In this document: positions 40,538 through 49,215 of the stretch, piece after piece | How positions within the stretch are numbered: position 1 is the stretch's first letter | Layout: each line of letters begins with the position of its first letter | From: Acidaminococcus hominis | GTDB lineage: Bacteria; Bacillota; Negativicutes; Acidaminococcales; Acidaminococcaceae | Assembly: GCF_021044795.1 (NCBI RefSeq) | Contig: NZ_JAJNOP010000001.1 | Length of the DNA: 64,000 nucleotides | Strand: one strand, 5' to 3' | The notes under the pieces: model-generated | Database searches by the model: none | Told to the model about the DNA's origin: nothing | Seen by the model: the letters and a program-made list of their open reading frames with translations, nothing else | Position numbers and translations under genes: made by a program

Positions 40538-42403
40538 ATGAAGAACAAATGGCTGCAGCGGGCGATTCTCACCGTGATTGCAGGGGGCTCTCTCATGGGC
40601 TTCCAAATGCCGGCAGATGCGGCGCAGATCCGGATTCTGCCTGTGGACACTGCCAAGTTTTGGGCAGGTGCCAAATTTGATTTTGATGTGGAAGTATCCC
40701 AAGCGGATCAGCTGAAGAATGTGGCAGTTACGGTCAATGGCCAGCCTGCAGACAAGTTCTTTGGCAAGTCCCTGGAAAAGAAGGACCTGGGCAACGGTGT
40801 CACCTCTTACCGGGCCAATCAGGTTTCTTTCCCCAAAACTGGTACCTATGCCATTAAGGTAACGGCACAGGACAGCCTGGGCAACAGTGTTTCCTCCGCC
40901 GGTTATACCGTGGTGAACGAAAAGGCTCCCAAACGGGCCAAAAACGTTATCCTGTTCGTGGGTGATGGTATGTCCCTGCAAGCGCGGGAAATCGCCAGAA
41001 TCCTGTCCAAGGGCATGACCAACGGCAAGTACAATGACCTGCTGGCCATGGAAAAACTGGACCACAATGCCATTATTACCACCAGCGGCTATGACTCCCT
41101 GGTAACCGACAGCGCCAACTCCGCTTCCGCTTATGCCACCGGCCATAAATCCGTAGTCAACGCTATGGGCGTTTACGAAGATTCCACCAAGGATCCCTTT
41201 GATGATCCCAAGGTGGAAAATATCTCCGAAATCGTGAAACGGACCCGTGGAATGTCCGTGGGCATCATCACCCAGGCAGAATCCACCGATGCTACGCCGG
41301 CTGCCATGATTGGCCATACCCGCCGGCGTGCCAACCAGGACTTCCTGGCCAAGAGCTACCTGGACGCCTACCATCGTCCTGACGTCATCATGGGCGGCGG
41401 TTCTTCCCGTTACCTGCCCCAGTCCACCCCCGGCTCCAAACGGAAGGACCAGGACAACATTATTCAAGACTTTAAAGATTTGGGCTACACCTTTGCCGGT
41501 ACTGCCACGGAGATGAAAAATGCTCCCAGCGACAAGCCCCTGCTGGGCCTGTACCATACCAGCACCATGAATGTGTACCTGGACCGGGAAATGTTGAAGG
41601 ATCCTTCTGTACTGAAGGGCTTCACGGACCAGCCCAATCTGATGGATATGACCAAAAAGTCCCTGGACATCTTGTCCAAGAACCCCAACGGTTTCTTTGC
41701 CATGATTGAAGGGGCTTCCATCGATAAGCAGCTCCACGTCATGGATTGGCAGAGAGCCGCCTACGATACCATTGAATTCGATAAAGCCATCGAATATGCG
41801 GAAAAATGGAACAAGGAACACGGCAACGATACCCTGATTATCGTGCTGGCTGACCATGCCCATGGGGTTTCCATCAGCGGTACCTACCATGAACACGATG
41901 GCAAGAAGGGCACGGAAGCCGTTCGGGTATACCAGAACTCCGTATTCCCCACCTTCGAAGACAAGGATAAGGATGGGTTCCCGGATAATCCGGATCCGGA
42001 TGTTACCTTGGCTGTGCAGTACGCCAACCATCCTGAATACTACTCCAACTACCACTTTATGAAGAAACCCACCCCGCCGGCCCTGTCCGTAACGGAAACC
42101 AAACAGGAACAAAGCACCATCGGCGACAAAGTGGAATTCCATCAAGTGACCACCAGCAGCTCCAAGGCCAACCCGGCCCGTATTCATCAGGGAGACCCTG
42201 TACAGCTGATGCCGGCCAATACGCCTAAGGACGATCCCCAGGAATGCCATAGTGCAGATGACATCCTGCTGAACGCCGGCGGCCCCGGTTCCGAATACTT
42301 CAAGGGTACCATGGATAATACCGAAGTATTCTTTGGCATGCTGCGCGCCCTGGGCATTGATGCCAACCAAACTAAAGTGGATTACAGCAAGGTGAAGAAA
42401 TAA
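40538..42403 (+). CDS. phoA: Secreted alkaline phosphatase with N-terminal Ig-like domain
   Basis: This 621-residue exported enzyme has a signal peptide (residues 1-28) and a beta-sandwich domain (about 30-128). The alkaline phosphatase domain follows: VILFVGDGMSLQAREIAR (metal aspartate), nucleophile S192 in TDSANSASAYATGHK, FAMIEGASIDKQLHV and VLADHAHGVSISG. It releases phosphate from organic esters outside the cytoplasm. It lies right after pst-phoU behind an 11-bp-phased repeat array, consistent with PhoB-type control. TTCAGGAGG precedes the ATG. The protein is longer than E. coli PhoA because of the N-terminal domain and a C-terminal insertion (about 515-570). Confidence 0.9.
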   Translation: MKNKWLQRAILTVIAGGSLMGFQMPADAAQIRILPVDTAKFWAGAKFDFDVEVSQADQLKNVAVTVNGQPADKFFGKSLEKKDLGNGVTSYRANQVSFPKTGTYAIKVTAQDSLGNSVSSAGYTVVNEKAPKRAKNVILFVGDGMSLQAREIARILSKGMTNGKYNDLLAMEKLDHNAIITTSGYDSLVTDSANSASAYATGHKSVVNAMGVYEDSTKDPFDDPKVENISEIVKRTRGMSVGIITQAESTDATPAAMIGHTRRRANQDFLAKSYLDAYHRPDVIMGGGSSRYLPQSTPGSKRKDQDNIIQDFKDLGYTFAGTATEMKNAPSDKPLLGLYHTSTMNVYLDREMLKDPSVLKGFTDQPNLMDMTKKSLDILSKNPNGFFAMIEGASIDKQLHVMDWQRAAYDTIEFDKAIEYAEKWNKEHGNDTLIIVLADHAHGVSISGTYHEHDGKKGTEAVRVYQNSVFPTFEDKDKDGFPDNPDPDVTLAVQYANHPEYYSNYHFMKKPTPPALSVTETKQEQSTIGDKVEFHQVTTSSSKANPARIHQGDPVQLMPANTPKDDPQECHSADDILLNAGGPGSEYFKGTMDNTEVFFGMLRALGIDANQTKVDYSKVKK

Positions 42404-42404
42404 G

Positions 42405-42839
42405 ATGAAGTGGCTGAGAAAAGGCCTGCTCTGCCTGTGTCTGGTATTCGCTTTTGCGGTGCCGGCACTGGCAGCAGACTTAGCTTTCGATGAATTGTAC
42501 AGCGGCTATTCTTCGGAGGGCTTGGCTTTTTCAGAGAAAACCCGGTCCCTGGAGGGATCTACTGTGACCATGACAGGGTACATGGCACCGCCGCTGACCC
42601 CGACCATCCGTTTCTTTGTCCTGACCGCTGTTCCCATGTCGGTCTGTCCGTTCTGCTCCAGTGATGCAGATTGGCCCAACGACATTGTGGTGGTGAAATT
42701 GTCTTCACCGGTAACGGCACTTCCTTACGATGCCCCCATTACCGTAACGGGGACCTTGGAACTGGGCAGTGCAGTCGATGAAGAAACAGGGTTTGTGAGC
42801 CAGCTGAGAATCGATGCAGATTCAGTAAGCGAGGACTAA
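42405..42839 (+). CDS. Small secreted protein with CxxC, DUF3299-like
   Basis: This 144-residue protein has a signal peptide (residues 1-23) and a beta-rich domain with VTMTGYMAPPLTPTIRFFVL, a VCPFCSSDADWP motif holding two cysteines, and PITVTGTLELG. This order recalls DUF3299-type proteins, which sit beside metal-related ABC exporters and carry a similar G-Y-M-x-P, C-region and N/D-x-V-V-V series. It starts one base after the phosphatase stop, so it is probably co-transcribed with it. A terminator then partly separates it from the ABC genes. Metal binding by the CxxC is an inference. Confidence 0.6.
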   Translation: MKWLRKGLLCLCLVFAFAVPALAADLAFDELYSGYSSEGLAFSEKTRSLEGSTVTMTGYMAPPLTPTIRFFVLTAVPMSVCPFCSSDADWPNDIVVVKLSSPVTALPYDAPITVTGTLELGSAVDEETGFVSQLRIDADSVSED

Positions 42840-42843
42840 AAAA

Positions 42844-42880
42844 CGGAGCTGCTGCAGCTTTTGCAGCAGCTCCGCTTTTT
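42844..42880 (+). terminator. Terminator before the ABC exporter genes
   Basis: CGGAGCTGCTGCA and TGCAGCAGCTCCG form a perfect 13-bp stem followed by CTTTTTG. It ends 23 bases before the ABC ATPase start, so downstream expression needs read-through or an unseen promoter. Confidence 0.88.
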
Positions 42881-42902
42881 GTCCGGGTAAAAAGGAGAAC
42901 AA

Positions 42903-43562
42903 ATGATTGAAATCCAGAACCTAATTTGTGATTACAAGGACGGTGATGGGCAGGTGGTCCGGGGAGTGACCTTGCCCTCCTTCCAGCTGAGAACGGGGGA
43001 AGCCTGTGCGGTAACTGGTCCTTCGGGCAGCGGCAAATCTACGCTGTTTCATTGTTTGGCCGGTATTCTGACGCCAACCCAAGGGGAAATTACCATCGAT
43101 GGGGTAAAACTGGGGCAGCTATCGGATCAGGAACGGGCCAAATGGCGGGCCCAAAATTTGGGGTATGTATTTCAGGAAGCAAAGCTCCTGCCTTTTCTCA
43201 CCATTGAAGAAAACATCAAATTATCTGCTTCTCTGGCAGGAAGAAACGTGGACAGTCAGGAAGTGGAAAAACGTCTTTCCCAGGTAGGGCTTTCCGGGTA
43301 TGGGAGCCGCAGACCGGAACAACTGAGCGGCGGGGAACGGCAGCGGGCTGCTTTTGTTCGGGCCATGATCCGCCGGCCCAAACTGCTTCTGGCCGATGAA
43401 CCAACAGCCAGTCTGGATGCCGCCAACAGTCAGCGGCTGCTGGAACTGCTTTTGGTATACCAAAACGAGTCTGGCTGTATGCTGCTTTGTGCCAGCCATG
43501 ACCAGACGGTGCAAAACCGGTTTCATAAGAAACTGGAGCTGCATAAGGAGGCGGTACGATGA
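42903..43562 (+). CDS. ABC transporter ATPase (MacB/LolD type)
   Basis: This 219-residue ATPase has Walker A TGPSGSGKSTLFH, Q-loop YVFQEAKLLPFLTIEENI, signature LSGGERQRAAFVRAM, Walker B LLLADEPTASLD and H-loop ASHD. The TLFHCLAGILTPTQGEI stretch is typical of LolD/MacB ATPases that act by mechanotransmission with FtsX-type permeases. Such a permease follows directly, overlapping by ATGA. AAAGGAGAAC precedes the ATG. Confidence 0.92.
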   Translation: MIEIQNLICDYKDGDGQVVRGVTLPSFQLRTGEACAVTGPSGSGKSTLFHCLAGILTPTQGEITIDGVKLGQLSDQERAKWRAQNLGYVFQEAKLLPFLTIEENIKLSASLAGRNVDSQEVEKRLSQVGLSGYGSRRPEQLSGGERQRAAFVRAMIRRPKLLLADEPTASLDAANSQRLLELLLVYQNESGCMLLCASHDQTVQNRFHKKLELHKEAVR

Positions 43563-44818
43563 CCTGGAAATTGGCTTTTCTGTCTTTGTGGCGGCGGCCC
43601 CTGCGCTATGGGCTGCTGATTCTTTTAACCGCCGTAGCCTGTGCCCTTCCGGTTTTTGTCATCCAGCTGGCAGGGGGCCTATATGAAGGCCTGAACCGGG
43701 CTACAGCACCTTTTCCCATTTTGGTGGGGGCCAAAGGCTCCCCCTATCAGCTGGTATTCAATACGGTGTTTTTGAAGGACCGGCCCATCGGCAATATTCC
43801 CTACAGTGAAGTGGACCGGCTCCGGGAAAGCGGCAAGGCAGCCCAGGTGCTGCCCCTGGCTTTCGGGGACAGCTACCGGGGATTTCGGATTTGCGGGGTA
43901 GAGCAGGAGATGTTCTCCTACGCAGATCCAGGGTCCCGGACGCCTTGGCTGCAGCCCCAGGAAGGCCGGGTTTTTGCCGGCCCGGGCGAAGCCGTGCTGG
44001 GGGCGGAGACCGCCCGGCTTACGGGCCTGAAAATCGGGGATAGCTTCAACTCGGTACATGGCTTTGCCCTGAAGGGCCACGAGCATCACCATCCCTTTAA
44101 GGTGGTGGGCATCCTGAAAAAGGTGGGAGGGCCCTACGACAGTGTAATCCTGATTCCTCTTGGGGATGTGTGGGAAGAACATGAGCACCAGCACAACGGG
44201 GAAACGGCGGAAAGTGAACACGAAGAGCATGAAGAGCATGAAGAGCATGAAGTTCAAGCCGGGCACCAGAGCGAAGCCAAGGGGGATGTAACGGCCATTT
44301 TGGTGCGTCCGGTGGGCTACGGGCAGGCCCTTCAGCTGCTGAGCCAGTACCAGAACAGACGGCAGAGTCCTTCTCAAATGATTTTCCCAGCCCAGAACCT
44401 GGTAGCCCTGTACGCCATGGTGGGGCAGAGCCGCCACTTCTGGGTGGTCCTGTCCGGAGGTATGCTTTTGGCAGCGGTCCTGGTGACCCTTTTGGCCCTG
44501 TATTGGGACGGCACCTCCCGGATGGAGGAATGGGCCGTCTTCCAGGCCCTGGGTGCTCCCCTTACCCAGGTAATGAAGCTCCTTTTGGCGGAGCAGTTCC
44601 TGCTGCTTTGCGCAGGGGCCGGGGCCGGCTGGCTGCTGGGCTGGGGCGGAAGCCTTTTGGCCGGCTGGGCGGTGGATACCCAATCCGCCATCCAGATGAC
44701 CCAGCTGCCGCTATGGCAGGGCGTTTTGGCGCCGGTGCTGCTGATTGCCGTCGGTACCCTGGGCGGGGTGATTCCCCTGTGGCTTTTGCGGAAACGGGAT
44801 ATTACCCCGTATTTGTAG
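43559..44818 (+). CDS. FtsX-type ABC permease with histidine-rich loop
   Basis: This 419-residue permease has one N-terminal membrane helix (about residues 12-37), a large extracytoplasmic domain, and three C-terminal helices (about 294-317, 337-362, 380-403): the MacB/FtsX layout. Two histidine clusters lie in the outer domain: GHEHHHPFK near residue 175 and a His/Glu-rich stretch near 208-240 containing three EEH repeats. Such stretches usually bind zinc, nickel or copper. Together with the DUF3299-like neighbour this points to metal-linked export or envelope maintenance. The substrate is unknown. Confidence 0.85.
   Translation: MTWKLAFLSLWRRPLRYGLLILLTAVACALPVFVIQLAGGLYEGLNRATAPFPILVGAKGSPYQLVFNTVFLKDRPIGNIPYSEVDRLRESGKAAQVLPLAFGDSYRGFRICGVEQEMFSYADPGSRTPWLQPQEGRVFAGPGEAVLGAETARLTGLKIGDSFNSVHGFALKGHEHHHPFKVVGILKKVGGPYDSVILIPLGDVWEEHEHQHNGETAESEHEEHEEHEEHEVQAGHQSEAKGDVTAILVRPVGYGQALQLLSQYQNRRQSPSQMIFPAQNLVALYAMVGQSRHFWVVLSGGMLLAAVLVTLLALYWDGTSRMEEWAVFQALGAPLTQVMKLLLAEQFLLLCAGAGAGWLLGWGGSLLAGWAVDTQSAIQMTQLPLWQGVLAPVLLIAVGTLGGVIPLWLLRKRDITPYL
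44222..44248 (+). repeat. 9-bp tandem repeat (three GAAGAGCAT units) inside the permease gene
   Basis: Three perfect GAAGAGCAT units, flanked by the partial match GAACAC before and GAAG after, encode EEH repeats. Changes in copy number would keep the frame and alter the number of histidines. Confidence 0.85.
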
Positions 44819-44838
44819 GTGACTGAACAGTCGGACCA

Positions 44839-44847
44839 TGTTATAAT
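44839..44847 (+). promoter_or_regulatory. Extended -10 promoter of the LysR gene at 44879
   Basis: TGTTATAAT lies 31 bases upstream of the start codon. No convincing -35 is seen. Confidence 0.55.
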
Positions 44848-44878
44848 CATACACACCTTAGAGAAAGCAGGCGGAAAA

Positions 44879-45796
44879 ATGACACTGCAGCAATTACGCT
44901 ACATTGTGGCCATTGCGGAGGCAGGAACCTTCAGCGGGGCCGCCAAAAAACTATATATTACCCAGCCCAGTCTGACGAAGACCGTCCGGGAGCTGGAGCG
45001 GGAAATGAATATCCAGATTTTTGAACGGACCAACAAGGGGGTCCATTTGTCCCGGGAAGGGGAAATCTTCCTGGGGTATGCCCGGCAGGTGCTGGAGCAG
45101 GCCTCCCTTTTGGAATCCCGGTACAAGAAGCAGGTGGGGGGCAAGCAGGAATTTACCGTGTCCACCCAGCACTATTCTTTTGCCGTCAATGCGTTTGTGG
45201 ACCTGATCAAGGAGTACGGGGGAGATACCTACGATTTTAGTCTCCAGGAAACCCAGACCTATACCATTATCGATGATGTGGCCCACCTGCGCAGCGAAAT
45301 CGGGATTCTCTACTACAACGATTTCAACAAGGCTGTGCTGCAAAAAATTTTTAAGGCCAACGACCTGGTGTTCCAGGAATTGTTTGTGGCCCGCCCCCAT
45401 GTGTTTCTGAATGCTTCCCATCCTTTGGCGGACCGCAAGTCAGTTACCATGGAGGAGCTGGCCCCCTACCCCTATTTATCCTATATCCAGGGGGAACACA
45501 ATGCATTTTATTTCTCGGAAGAAATTTTCAGCACGGTCATCCGGTCCAAAAATATCCGGGTAACCGACCGGGCTACCCTGTTCAACCTGTTGATTGGGCT
45601 CAATGGCTATACCGTATGCAGCGGGGTCATCGACCAGGACCTGAACGGGAAAAGCATTATTGCCGTACCCCTGCGGGAGGAGGGCAATATGCACATTGGC
45701 CTTTTGACCCATAAGCAGAGCCGGCTCAGCCGGCTGGGCCGCTACTACGTGGAAGCCCTGGAACGGTATATTGCCGGGTACCAGGGCCGGCACTGA
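44879..45796 (+). CDS. LysR-family transcriptional regulator
   Basis: This 305-residue regulator begins MTLQQLRYIVAIAEAGTFSGAAKKLYITQPSLTKTVRELE, given here as a family-typical N-terminal helix-turn-helix. The effector-binding domain follows, with a YYNDFNKAVLQK segment. The co-inducer is unknown. It lies downstream of the ABC permease in the same direction but has its own extended -10. The purine-rich AGGCGG gives a modest ribosome site. No divergent target gene is present, so its regulon is not apparent. Confidence 0.88.
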   Translation: MTLQQLRYIVAIAEAGTFSGAAKKLYITQPSLTKTVRELEREMNIQIFERTNKGVHLSREGEIFLGYARQVLEQASLLESRYKKQVGGKQEFTVSTQHYSFAVNAFVDLIKEYGGDTYDFSLQETQTYTIIDDVAHLRSEIGILYYNDFNKAVLQKIFKANDLVFQELFVARPHVFLNASHPLADRKSVTMEELAPYPYLSYIQGEHNAFYFSEEIFSTVIRSKNIRVTDRATLFNLLIGLNGYTVCSGVIDQDLNGKSIIAVPLREEGNMHIGLLTHKQSRLSRLGRYYVEALERYIAGYQGRH

Positions 45797-45833
45797 CCCA
45801 GGCCGGCGGCAGTGCTGGAAAAACAAAAAAACA

Positions 45834-45868
45834 GCAAAAAACAGGAGCATACAGCTGTATGCTCCTGT
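45834..45868 (-). terminator. Terminator of the minus-strand ppx gene
   Basis: ACAGGAGCATAC and GTATGCTCCTGT form a perfect 12-bp stem with loop AGCT. On the minus strand it is followed by TTTTTTGCTGTTTTTTT. The plus side lacks a T-run. Confidence 0.85.
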
Positions 45869-45906
45869 TGAATCGTCGGGACAATATGCCTTTGTGTTAT
45901 GGCCGC

Positions 45907-47517
45907 TTAGGGTTCTACGGAAGAATCCGCCGGCAGCAGGGACAGGTCGGAGGGAATGGCCTTGGGAGGCTGTTCCTCACCAGAGACGGTGCCGTTTTCC
46001 TTGACCACTACGGTCAGCGGCAGGCCCATGGATTTGCGGAACCATTTGCTCAGGAAGGACAGCTGGTGCAGTTCCACTGACGGCGTTTGTTCTGCGGTAA
46101 TGGTCAGGATGGCCGAACCGCTGACAATGGAGGTTTCAATCTCCGAAATAGCGCTGGTCTGGGTATAATCCAGACATTCTGCCAGGGCCAGCAGCAGGGC
46201 ACCGGTGCTGAGACGCTTGATATCCACTTCTGGGATGTATTTCCGGTAGGGCTTGTTGCGCAGGTACCCCCGGTTGATACCGTGGTGCCAGGCGGCCATT
46301 ATGGCGGTGTAGACCACATCCATATGGTCCAGACCAAAGAGCCGGCCGTTTTCAATCAGATAGCCGGTATGCCGGGTATGGTTGTAGTAGTTGATGGCAA
46401 TGCCGATATCGTGGAGCAGGGCAGCCGTTTCCAAAAGGGGCTGCCATTTGGCAGGCTCCAGCTGGTGCAGGGACTGCCAGCCCGTAAACAGCTTGGTGGC
46501 AAACCGGGCTACCTGCCGGCAGTGGTCTTCGTCCTGGGCGTACAGGTGCAGCAGGTTTTCCCGGCTGGTTTCCAGAATGTCCGGATCTACCAGGGCCCGG
46601 TCCGTATTGTGGTGCAGGTATTCCGAGAACAGCCCTTCCCGCAGCCCGCAGCCGGAAATTACTAGCTTCCGGGCTTTGCTCCGGTCGGCCAGAGCTTTGA
46701 TAATGGTGGAGCCGGCGATGATCACATCCGCCCGGTCACTGCTGAGGCCGGGAATTCGGCGCCGCATGGCCAGGGTGGTGTTGGGCAGGGTCTTGTACCA
46801 TTCTTTGAAGTCCTGGATAGGGTACTGGTAATTGTGGAGCTTGGAGGAAAAATACTTCACCCGCTTTTGCTCAATCTTCCCTACGGAACGGGCCGTACCG
46901 CCCACGCCTACCAGCGGCAGGCCGCAGCCCGCCAGCCAGGGAGCTTTCTCCATCTGCTCGGCAATGGCCCGGCGCATTTTGTTCAGGGCGGCAGGATCCG
47001 CCGTATTGTTCAGCTTGAAGTTTTTGGTCAGGTTGACGCAGCCAATGGGCAGGCTGATGGAATCCACCAGTTTCCGGTCCTTCACCAAAATCACTTCTGT
47101 AGAAGCACCGCCCAAGTCAAAGACCAGGGCATCCTTCACAGGAATGGTGTTGATGACGCCCAAATAGCTGAGGAAGGCTTCGGTTTTCCCGGAAATGATT
47201 TCCAGGGAAATGCCGGAAGCTTCTGAAGCTGCCTTGGCCAGCTTCAGCCCGTTGGGGGCATTACGGATGGCAGCAGTGGCTACGGCAATGGTTTCATCTA
47301 CATGAAAAACCCGGCACATGGAGGCAAAGTTCTTCAGGCAGGTAATGGTGGCGGAAAAGGCTTCTTCCGTCAGATAGCCATTCCGATCTGTTTTTAGTGC
47401 CAGCCGCAGCGGATCTTTCTGATTGTAGATCAGGTTGCTGGCCTGAAAGGTGTGGACTTCCATAATGACCAAACGCGCAGAGTTTGAGCCCACATCGATG
47501 ATGGCAATTCGTTTCAT
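45907..47517 (-). CDS. ppx: Ppx/GppA-family exopolyphosphatase with HD domain
   Basis: This 536-residue protein begins RIAIIDVGSNSARLVIMEV and has FDLGGASTEVILV, the two phosphate-binding motifs of the ASKHA fold. A C-terminal HD-type domain contains ETAALLHDIGIAINYYNHTRHTGYLI. The family hydrolyses polyphosphate and/or pppGpp. Its canonical motifs contrast with the divergent second member encoded on the opposite strand. ATG 47517 has GGGGGATCC upstream; an open frame extends further but without a start signal. It is divergent from the second ppx-like gene, ppk1 being downstream of that gene. Confidence 0.9.
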   Translation of the reverse strand: MKRIAIIDVGSNSARLVIMEVHTFQASNLIYNQKDPLRLALKTDRNGYLTEEAFSATITCLKNFASMCRVFHVDETIAVATAAIRNAPNGLKLAKAASEASGISLEIISGKTEAFLSYLGVINTIPVKDALVFDLGGASTEVILVKDRKLVDSISLPIGCVNLTKNFKLNNTADPAALNKMRRAIAEQMEKAPWLAGCGLPLVGVGGTARSVGKIEQKRVKYFSSKLHNYQYPIQDFKEWYKTLPNTTLAMRRRIPGLSSDRADVIIAGSTIIKALADRSKARKLVISGCGLREGLFSEYLHHNTDRALVDPDILETSRENLLHLYAQDEDHCRQVARFATKLFTGWQSLHQLEPAKWQPLLETAALLHDIGIAINYYNHTRHTGYLIENGRLFGLDHMDVVYTAIMAAWHHGINRGYLRNKPYRKYIPEVDIKRLSTGALLLALAECLDYTQTSAISEIETSIVSGSAILTITAEQTPSVELHQLSFLSKWFRKSMGLPLTVVVKENGTVSGEEQPPKAIPSDLSLLPADSSVEP

Positions 47518-47652
47518 AGGATCCCCCGGTTTCTGTAGAGTAAAAATGCTGTTTTTTTCTATAATTATTAGTGATAAACTAAAATAAGTATAACACGATT
47601 GCTGGCCCAGGTGGTAATAAAAACGGGGTATGGCCAGAGCAGAGGAGGACAT

Positions 47653-49215
47653 ATGACAAAAAAGAAACTGCGCTCTGCAGCGGTAATCCATTTGGGGTCT
47701 GAAAATATTACCATGCAGATTATTGAATATACAACATTAAACGATATCCGGGTAGTGGATGAGGTCCGGCACCGGGTACGGCTGGGGGAGGAGGCTTTCC
47801 AGACCCGGAAAATCTCTTTTGGCACTACCCGGCAGATTGTGGAGATTCTCCAGGGCTACCGGCAGCTGATGCGGGACTTTGGGGTGACGGACTATATCCT
47901 CCAGGCTACCACAGCGGTGCGGGAAGCCCAAAACCAGCAGTTCTTCCTGGATCAGGTCCAGATCAAGACGGGCTTCCAGATTGAAGTGGTGAATATGTCC
48001 CAGGAAATCTACACCAAACTGGCTTCCCTGGTGCGCACCATTGGGGTGGAGGACGAACAGAGCTTGCCCCGGGACGGCATTCTTTTAGCGGATATTTCTT
48101 CCGGCGGGCTGGGGCTGACCCTGCTGAAAAACCGGGAAATCCGCTTCCAGCAGAACCTCCATGTGGGGCTGGTGCGAATGAAGGAACAGTTTACCCGGAA
48201 CGAGCGGTCCAGCAGTCATTTTGAGCGGGCCCTGAACGAATATATCCATGCCCGGCTGGTGGCCGTGGCAGAAGAACTGGCCAAGGAAGATATTGTGACC
48301 CTGGTGCTGACCGGTACGGAAAGCCAGTCCCTGTTCGATATGTTTGCCCAAGCGGCTGGGGGGCATGAAATCCCCTCCTTTACGGCCGAACAGGTGGAAG
48401 AATTTTACCAGCGGATCCACCGGCTCAGCGAAGCCCAATTGGACAAACTGTTTAAGCTGGACCGGGAAGAAGGGGAAACGGCCCTGCCGGCTACCGCCCT
48501 GTGCCGCCAGCTGATGCAGCTGTCCGGGGCCCGGCAGGTGATTATGCCCCAGGATCGGTTCATTGATGGCATGAAGATTCTCTATATTGCCCGGCAATTG
48601 CAGGATCCCTTCCTTCAGGCTATGGAAGAACTTCAGATGAGTCTGGTGCGCAGCATGGGCAGCCGCTTCTACTATGATGCACCCCACGCTGCCTGGGTGG
48701 AAAAACGGGCCAGCCAGCTGTTTGATGTACTGGCTCCGTCCCAGGGCCTGACCCAAGTGGACAAGGTGCTGCTGCAGACGGCAGCCTACCTGCACAATAT
48801 CGGCAAGTACGTGTCCCTGCGCAACTACAATGTGTACAACTACAATTTGATCAGCACGGCGGATATTCTGGGCTTTAGTGAGGAGCAGTGCCGGATTGTA
48901 GCCCAGATTACCTACCTGTACACCTTGAACCGGCCGGAGCTCCAGGGCTCGGATATCCTGCCTCTGGCGCCCCAGATTACGCCCCAGGTAGCCAAACTGG
49001 CCGCCATTCTTCGGGCAGCGGATTCCCTGGACGTCAGCGGCAAACAGAAAATCAAAGACTGCACCATGTCCATCAAGGGGGATGAACTGAAGGTGACGGT
49101 AAAAAGCCGGGAAGATTTGGCGTTGGAAGAATGGACGTTCAGCCGGAGGGGCAGTTTCTTTGAGGAAGTCTTTGGACTGCACCTGGTGCTGGAGAAAGCG
49201 GGGAGTGGAAAATGA
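47653..49215 (+). CDS. Divergent Ppx/GppA-like protein, active site probably altered
   Basis: This 520-residue protein aligns by eye with the Ppx/GppA layout but both phosphate-loop motifs differ. AVIHLGSENITMQIIEY replaces the usual D-x-G-S-N-S, and LLADISSGGLGLTLL replaces D-L-G-G-G-S-T-E. The HD-like part has AAYLHNIGKYVSL, with N where the metal aspartate is expected. It may therefore be a regulatory or polyphosphate-binding paralogue rather than an active hydrolase. Its stop overlaps ppk1 in an ATGA arrangement, so the two are co-translated. GAGGAGG precedes ATG 47653; in-frame upstream codons lack a ribosome site. Confidence 0.78.
   Translation: MTKKKLRSAAVIHLGSENITMQIIEYTTLNDIRVVDEVRHRVRLGEEAFQTRKISFGTTRQIVEILQGYRQLMRDFGVTDYILQATTAVREAQNQQFFLDQVQIKTGFQIEVVNMSQEIYTKLASLVRTIGVEDEQSLPRDGILLADISSGGLGLTLLKNREIRFQQNLHVGLVRMKEQFTRNERSSSHFERALNEYIHARLVAVAEELAKEDIVTLVLTGTESQSLFDMFAQAAGGHEIPSFTAEQVEEFYQRIHRLSEAQLDKLFKLDREEGETALPATALCRQLMQLSGARQVIMPQDRFIDGMKILYIARQLQDPFLQAMEELQMSLVRSMGSRFYYDAPHAAWVEKRASQLFDVLAPSQGLTQVDKVLLQTAAYLHNIGKYVSLRNYNVYNYNLISTADILGFSEEQCRIVAQITYLYTLNRPELQGSDILPLAPQITPQVAKLAAILRAADSLDVSGKQKIKDCTMSIKGDELKVTVKSREDLALEEWTFSRRGSFFEEVFGLHLVLEKAGSGK

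Noticed and set aside
40403..42370. Long minus-strand open frame opposite the alkaline phosphatase gene
   Set aside because: The plus strand encodes a complete phosphatase with signal peptide and active-site serine. The antisense frame has low-complexity composition and no start signal.
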